Shown here piece after piece: positions 6,088 through 10,442 of a DNA stretch of 10,442 nucleotides. The position numbers and the translations under genes are program-made. Numbering within the stretch: the first letter of the stretch is position 1; every line of letters begins with the position of its first letter. This stretch comes from an uncultured Eubacteriales bacterium (GTDB taxonomy: Bacteria > Bacillota > Clostridia > Oscillospirales > CAG-272). Below the pieces are notes generated by a model that saw nothing but the letters and a program-made list of their open reading frames with translations, did not search any database and had not been told where the DNA came from. Location of the stretch: the NCBI GenBank assembly GCA_934446485.1, contig CAKSEM010000036.1, positions 1-10,442 on the forward strand, given 5' to 3'.

Positions 6088-7080
6088 TTGAACAGTACAG
6101 AAACATCACAGGAGGCGTGCGAGCTAAGTAAAGCACACTCGCCCGGCAAGGCTGCACTCATCGTGATCTGCTTCCTTGCGGCGGCGTTCCTTGCCGCAGC
6201 GGTAATGTCATGCTCCCGCCATGTGTACATCATATGCGCACCCGTATTCGCACTGGCAGCCGCATTTTACGGAATCGCTCTATACTACCTCAGGCATCCT
6301 GCAATAATCATCCTTCCTCTCACAGTGTCGGCAATATGCCTCGTGGGAGGAGCATCAGTCATAACGACGGCGGTCATCGTCTCCTCCACGGTCGTGCTCA
6401 GCGCACATATCGCTCTGTGCACCATGCAGAAGACTCACCTTGCAGCGTTCTTTACCGGCTGCGCCCTCATAGCGTCAGTGCTCGTCTGTGCGCTCATGTA
6501 TATTGAGCTCACATCGGGTTACGGCTCGGTGCACGAGGGGCTCTCCGCCATAACCGAAAGCGTTCGCGATGCCATACCCCAGGGCATTTCGGCGGCAGAG
6601 CTTGAACCGTACGCCGAAGAGGCTGCGGCTACCGCCGCAGGTGTATTTCTCTCGCGCGCATCGCTCTTCATACCGGCAGCGGTATCGGCGATCGCGATCA
6701 TTACGGCGTACCTCACTTTCGGTGCACTGGCACTCATCTCACTCGTACTCGAAATATTCCCGACATTCTTCGGACGCCCCTTCAGAACACCGGGCACGCT
6801 CGGATTTTTCTACCTCATTCTGGCTCTGGCCGGGCTGTTCATGAAAGACTCGTCGGGTCTTATCTACTACCTGACGCTCAACCTGAAATTCTCGCTCATG
6901 CTGCTCTTCGCGGGGGACGGCGTCAGACGGTTCATTGCTCTCTTCAGAATTTCGCATAATCAAGTTCGCGCGATCGAGATCGCAACGGTCACGATAACCG
7001 CAATCTTCGCGCCGGGAATCCTGCTGTCGTTTGCGGCGCTGGTCGGCGCAAATGTGGCGATCATCGACGCTGAATACTGA
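6088..7080 (+). CDS. yybS: YybS-like DUF2232 integral membrane protein
   Basis: The 330-residue product is very hydrophobic, with about eight or nine predicted membrane spans (near 22-40, 46-67, 71-88, 89-110, 117-139, 191-222, 237-252, 258-275 and 296-320). A polar, acidic loop at 140-190 interrupts them. Length, topology and position directly upstream of gdpP match the DUF2232 family (YybS of Bacillus subtilis), whose biochemical role is not established. The stretch FFGRPFRTPGTLGFFYLI (227-244) sits at the position of the family's C-terminal conserved part. Translation starts at TTG with a good GGAG site. The gene is first in the core operon, driven by the promoter at 5997, and ends 42 bases before gdpP. 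The call rests more on synteny and topology than on recognised residues; another polytopic family such as an ECF-type S component is the alternative. Confidence 0.75.
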   Translation: MNSTETSQEACELSKAHSPGKAALIVICFLAAAFLAAAVMSCSRHVYIICAPVFALAAAFYGIALYYLRHPAIIILPLTVSAICLVGGASVITTAVIVSSTVVLSAHIALCTMQKTHLAAFFTGCALIASVLVCALMYIELTSGYGSVHEGLSAITESVRDAIPQGISAAELEPYAEEAAATAAGVFLSRASLFIPAAVSAIAIITAYLTFGALALISLVLEIFPTFFGRPFRTPGTLGFFYLILALAGLFMKDSSGLIYYLTLNLKFSLMLLFAGDGVRRFIALFRISHNQVRAIEIATVTITAIFAPGILLSFAALVGANVAIIDAEY

Positions 7081-7122
7081 GATGCCCGCGAAACCGTCAA
7101 AACAAAGGAAGGTGACACAGAA

Positions 7123-9162
7123 ATGAAAAAGCCGGCTGCGGCTGTAAAAAAGAATCGGCAGCTCATTTTAACACTCATATATTCGATCCTTCTCTTCTCC
7201 GCATATATATTCGCCGCAGTGCGCGGTGCGCGCCACCTTTTGCCCTTAGGCGGCGTATTTATCATCGTCTACTGTGCCGGGATGATCCTGATAGAGGTGC
7301 TATGTCGCCGCACATCTGCGCGGGACGACTCGCCCGACCGTCTGGTTCTCAGCCGCACTCTGTTCGACGCCGTAGACCGTATGGATTCACCCGCCGTCAT
7401 GTGCCGTGCCGACGGCCGCGTTTTCTGGTGCAACGGAGCAACTCGCAATGCTATGACCGACGGGCGGCGTCCCTACGGCAAAACGCTCGGTGAGCTCTTC
7501 GGCGCCTCTCTCGACGATATCCGCAACGCTCCGCCCGAGGACGGTCTCGGAGTCACATTTTATGACGGGTACTACATCGCAAAGCAGTCTGCCATCAAGT
7601 TTGAGCGCGGCGGCGCCCTCGTCATTCTCACAGAGTCATCCGAGCTCAAAACGATGGGGGACGAGCTCGACCTCATACATGAACGGCTCGACGAGTGCGA
7701 CCCCGTCGTGGCTTATGTATACATCGACAACCTGACCGAGATGATAAAGTATGACAACGAGTCGTACCGCCCCGCAACGGCAAAGATAGATGAGATCATG
7801 TGCGAATGGGCATCCGATGCATCTGGTATTATCAAGGAATACGAGCGCGACAGATATATGCTCATATTTGAAAAGAAGCACCTGGAGCGCTATATAGAGC
7901 GTCGGTTCGATATTCTCGACCGCATACGCGATATCCGTGTCGGGGCCGAACAGCTCTCCGTCACCGTGTCGGTCGGGATCGCGTCGGTTTACGGCTCGTT
8001 CGCCGACAAGGATCGTGCAGCCCGCGCCGCTCTCGAGATGGCACTGGGACGCGGCGGAGATCAGGTTGCAGTTAAGGGAGACGAAACTACCGAATTTTAC
8101 GGTGGCCGCACACGCGCGGCGCGAAAGCGCAGCAGTGTCCGCTCGCGCGTTGTATCTAACGAATTGCTGATGCACATCTCGCGTTCGTCAAACGTGCTCA
8201 TTATGGGACACCGATTCCCCGATTATGACTCGATCGGTGCCTGCGTCGGTCTGGCACGGCTTGCGATGTTCTGCGGGGTGGACGTAAATATCGTCGCGGA
8301 CAAAACCGATTCAAATGTCGCCCTGTGCCTGCCGTTCGTCAGCGATACCGAGGACTTCAGGCACGTGTTCGTCTCATCGGATGAGGGACTTGACCTCATG
8401 CAGACAGGCACATTCGTTATAGTTGCGGATGTCAACAATATGTCGATCGTGGAGGATCCCGAGATCATCTCCGCGGCGAAGCACTTCGCCGTGATCGATC
8501 ACCACAGAAAGGCTGCCGACTACTCACTCGAGCCGGAGCTCGAATATATCGATCCCAAGGCATCGAGCGCCTGCGAGCTCGTATCGGAGATGCTCGAGCA
8601 GGTTCTGCCTCAGGATATACTGAAGTCCGGAGAGGCAAGTCTCATACTTGCCGGTATCATGCTCGACACGAAGCAGTTCACACGCATGACGGGAACAAGG
8701 ACCTACGGTGCCGCGCTCTACCTGCACGATTCCGGTGCGGAAGCGCAGGCGGTTCAGGAGCTGTTCAAAACGGAGCTTGATGACTATATTCTTGAAGCGC
8801 GCTTCCGTTCAAACGTTGAGATATACCGCGGCTCTATGGCGATCACGGTGTGCCGAAGCTCTGATGAGGGGGATGAAGGCGAAGCTGCGGACAAAATCAC
8901 AGCTGCCAAGGCGGCAGAGGGGCTCGTCGGAGTCAGAGGGATCACGGCAGCATTCGCGCTCGTATCTCTCGGTGATGTGCTGCACATTTCCGCACGCTCC
9001 ACCGGCGACATTAACGTGCAGCTCATACTTGAGCGTCTCCGCGGCGGCGGCCATTTTGACACTGCCGGTGCACAGCTCACAGGTGTCAGCGTAGATGAAG
9101 CGCTCACAATGCTGCGTGCGTCGATAGATGAATATCTCGACGACGGTGCAGCAAAGGCGTGA
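7123..9162 (+). CDS. gdpP: GdpP, membrane-bound c-di-AMP phosphodiesterase
   Basis: GdpP (YybT) hydrolyses cyclic di-AMP to pApA, controlling osmotic balance, cell-wall homeostasis and beta-lactam tolerance in Bacillota. The 679-residue product has the family's domain order. Two N-terminal membrane spans lie at about 14-32 and 41-60, followed by a PAS-like domain at about 78-170 (FDAVDRMDSPAVMCRADGRV) and a degenerate GGDEF domain at about 190-315. There the signature loop reads YERDRY, so cyclase activity is not expected. The DHH domain follows from about 350, with GHRFPDYDSIGA (362-373; H363, D367, D369), VADVNN (D436), IDHHRK (D459-H460-H461) and GIMLDTKQF (D515). The DHHA1 domain carries GGGHFDTAGAQL (641-652). 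All expected metal ligands are present, so it should be active. The ATG at 7123 has an AAGGAAGG site. Slight oddity: an acidic stretch, SSDEGDEGEAAD (579-590), before DHHA1. Length matches the family (about 650-680). Confidence 0.95.
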   Translation: MKKPAAAVKKNRQLILTLIYSILLFSAYIFAAVRGARHLLPLGGVFIIVYCAGMILIEVLCRRTSARDDSPDRLVLSRTLFDAVDRMDSPAVMCRADGRVFWCNGATRNAMTDGRRPYGKTLGELFGASLDDIRNAPPEDGLGVTFYDGYYIAKQSAIKFERGGALVILTESSELKTMGDELDLIHERLDECDPVVAYVYIDNLTEMIKYDNESYRPATAKIDEIMCEWASDASGIIKEYERDRYMLIFEKKHLERYIERRFDILDRIRDIRVGAEQLSVTVSVGIASVYGSFADKDRAARAALEMALGRGGDQVAVKGDETTEFYGGRTRAARKRSSVRSRVVSNELLMHISRSSNVLIMGHRFPDYDSIGACVGLARLAMFCGVDVNIVADKTDSNVALCLPFVSDTEDFRHVFVSSDEGLDLMQTGTFVIVADVNNMSIVEDPEIISAAKHFAVIDHHRKAADYSLEPELEYIDPKASSACELVSEMLEQVLPQDILKSGEASLILAGIMLDTKQFTRMTGTRTYGAALYLHDSGAEAQAVQELFKTELDDYILEARFRSNVEIYRGSMAITVCRSSDEGDEGEAADKITAAKAAEGLVGVRGITAAFALVSLGDVLHISARSTGDINVQLILERLRGGGHFDTAGAQLTGVSVDEALTMLRASIDEYLDDGAAKA

Positions 9163-9256
9163 GCGGCAGCTGTCTGGCAGTATTCGCACAGAGCGGCACT
9201 CAGAACAGTTAATTTTAGGATAAAATTTGAACCACGAAAGGTCAGGTATATTTGAT

Positions 9257-9712
9257 ATGAAGGTTGTACTTTTGAAGGATGTTAAGGGACAGGGAAAGCG
9301 CGATCAGATAATAGACGTGTCGGACGGCTACGCACGCAACTTCCTTCTGCCGCGCGGCTTCGCCGCAGAGGCGACGGGTGCCGTGCTCAACGATATAAAG
9401 AACAAAGAGGCATCCCGTGCGCACAAGATTGAGCTTGAGCGTGCAGCGGCGCGCGAGATCGCGAGCCGCCTTGAAACGGTCAGCGTTGCGATTCGAGTAA
9501 AATCCGGAGGCGCCTCTGGCGGCGGCAGAATGTACGGATCGGTAACGACCAAGGAGATTGCCGAACAGCTCGCCGCACAGCACGGAATAGATGTGGATCG
9601 CCGCCGGATCGAGCTTGACGAGCCTATCCGTCAGTACGGCACGTACCGCATCAAGGTAAAGCTCTACACGGACGTCACGGGACAGATCACCGTAACCGTA
9701 ACGGAAGCATAA
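9257..9712 (+). CDS. rplI: Large-subunit ribosomal protein bL9
   Basis: bL9 binds 23S rRNA domain V near the L1 stalk and reaches away from the ribosome with two globular domains joined by a long helix. The 151-residue product begins MKVVLLKDVKGQGKRDQIID and carries the signature DGYARNFLLPRGFA (23-36), a charged connecting helix at about 41-74, and a C-terminal domain with GRMYGSVTTKEIAEQL, RRRIELDEPIRQYGTY and VKLYTDVTGQITV. Start choice: the frame is open upstream to a TTG at 9227 that has its own AGGA site, but family proteins begin at MKV, so the ATG at 9257 is preferred, preceded by AAAGGTCAGG. It lies 94 bases after gdpP in a gap with no convincing promoter or terminator, and four bases before dnaB. 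Confidence 0.97.
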   Translation: MKVVLLKDVKGQGKRDQIIDVSDGYARNFLLPRGFAAEATGAVLNDIKNKEASRAHKIELERAAAREIASRLETVSVAIRVKSGGASGGGRMYGSVTTKEIAEQLAAQHGIDVDRRRIELDEPIRQYGTYRIKVKLYTDVTGQITVTVTEA

Positions 9713-9716
9713 CACC

Positions 9717-10442
9717 ATGGCAGATACCGCTATCAACACAGACTCGTTCGGCAGACGGATGCCGTTCTCGCTCGAGGCGGAGCAGTCACTGCTCGCCTCG
9801 ATCATGATTGATCCGTCCTGCATGGACTCCGTCGCCTCGCTCGTCAGCGCAGACGATTTCTATCTGTCCGAGCACACCGAGATATTCAGCGTAATGCAGA
9901 AGATGTACCTGCGCAGCAAGAATATCGATGTCGTGACGCTCATCAATGAGCTGACCGTCAACGGAGTGTACGATGAGGCAGGCGGCAGGGACTACCTGAA
10001 GCTCATCGCCGAAGCGGTCCCCACCGCCGCAAACGCACGCGACTACGCAAAGATCGTGCGCGACAAGGCGATCCTTCGCCAACTCATCGAAGCGGGAGAA
10101 GCGATCACCGAAGCCGCTTACACGGGTGACGACGAAGCAGAGGTGCTCGTCGAATTCGCCGAGTCAAAGGTGTTTTCCATCGCGGAAGGGCGCGAGAACA
10201 AGAACTTCGTACATATCCGTGATGCGCTTGTAATGGTTTATGACCGCCTGCGTAATCTTGCACAGGATCCGGATTCCGTCAAGGGGACGCCCACAGGCTT
10301 TGACGACCTCGACCGAGTGATCGTCGGGCTCGGAAATTCCGACCTCGTGCTCATCGGCGCACGCCCCGGTATGGGTAAGACGAGCTTCGCCATGAATATC
10401 GCAACTGCCGCAGCCGCAAGGCTCAAAAAGACGGTGTGCGTA
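9717..10442 (+). CDS. dnaB: Replicative DNA helicase DnaB, N-terminal part (cut by window edge)
   Basis: DnaB (called DnaC in Bacillus subtilis) is the hexameric helicase that unwinds DNA at the replication fork, using ATP. The window holds the first 242 codons with no stop; full-length family members run to about 440-450 residues. Visible are the N-terminal primase-interacting domain (PFSLEAEQSLLASIMID at 16-32, DDFYLSEHTEIF at 46-57, AANARDYAKIVRDKAILRQL at 104-123), the linker helix region near 160-185, and the start of the RecA-like domain. TGFDDLDR (193-200) and the Walker A motif GARPGMGKTS (214-223, K221) belong to that domain. Walker B and the arginine finger lie beyond the edge. No intein or other insertion interrupts the visible part. 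The ATG is four bases after the rplI stop, with a GGAAG site inside the end of rplI, so translational coupling is likely. Confidence 0.96.
   Translation, partial: MADTAINTDSFGRRMPFSLEAEQSLLASIMIDPSCMDSVASLVSADDFYLSEHTEIFSVMQKMYLRSKNIDVVTLINELTVNGVYDEAGGRDYLKLIAEAVPTAANARDYAKIVRDKAILRQLIEAGEAITEAAYTGDDEAEVLVEFAESKVFSIAEGRENKNFVHIRDALVMVYDRLRNLAQDPDSVKGTPTGFDDLDRVIVGLGNSDLVLIGARPGMGKTSFAMNIATAAAARLKKTVCV

Noticed and set aside
6066..6131. Short ATG-initiated frame of 21 codons overlapping the yybS start
   Set aside because: No ribosome binding site precedes the ATG at 6066, whereas the GGAG at 6077 is correctly spaced for the TTG at 6088.
7636..8175. 179-codon minus-strand open frame inside gdpP
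   Set aside because: It lies wholly within the GGDEF-coding part of gdpP and shows no protein-like features of its own.
9163..9256. Possible promoter or attenuator between gdpP and rplI
   Set aside because: A TAAAAT at 9221 has no acceptable -35 at 16-18 bases, and the only hairpin has a four-base stem; the gap is better read as a plain operon spacer.
9242..9823. 193-codon minus-strand open frame over rplI and dnaB
   Set aside because: Both genes beneath it are certain from family motifs; the antisense frame has no ribosome binding site or domain and is a by-product of GC-rich codon use.

Overview
The window looks like a chromosomal segment of a Gram-positive Clostridia-type bacterium (Bacillota), most plausibly an uncultured gut commensal. 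The main reason is the gene order yybS-like / gdpP / rplI / dnaB on the plus strand, the conserved core neighbourhood known from Bacillus and Clostridia. Near-consensus sigma-A promoters, AGGAGG-type ribosome binding sites, a putative SPxTG sortase-type sorting signal and an alpha-L-fucosidase fit that picture. The species cannot be read from the sequence.

Layout. Positions 1-137 are a short purine-rich flank with no supportable gene. A strong hairpin terminator (138-171) closes a minus-strand transcript carrying a 52-residue microprotein (194-352). That microprotein has its own perfect TTGACA-17-TATAAT promoter (389-417). Further right on the minus strand lies an accessory polysaccharide-related unit, transcribed right to left: a GH95-family fucosidase without a signal peptide (3586-5862), then, after 133 bases, a 986-residue exported, membrane-anchored protein (492-3452). 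The exported protein has several beta-rich regions and what looks like a divergent TIM barrel.

The intergenic region 5863-6087 holds two divergent promoters. One drives the fucosidase unit and has a perfect 14-bp palindrome in its leader. The other drives the plus-strand core operon and is a perfect consensus with an extended -10, flanked by an inverted repeat. The core operon runs from a DUF2232/YybS-like membrane protein (TTG start, 6088-7080) through the c-di-AMP phosphodiesterase GdpP (7123-9162) and ribosomal protein bL9 (9257-9712) to the replicative helicase DnaB (9717 onward, cut by the window edge just after its Walker A motif).

The core operon is ordinary housekeeping: c-di-AMP turnover, translation and replication. 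The accessory unit suggests removal of fucose from imported, short glycans by a cytoplasmic enzyme, paired with a surface protein of unknown function. The most unusual item is the microprotein: it consists of little more than an SPxTG-like cell-wall sorting signal (SPDTGD, hydrophobic stretch, KRSR tail), has no signal peptide or surface domain, and is expressed from a very strong stand-alone promoter.
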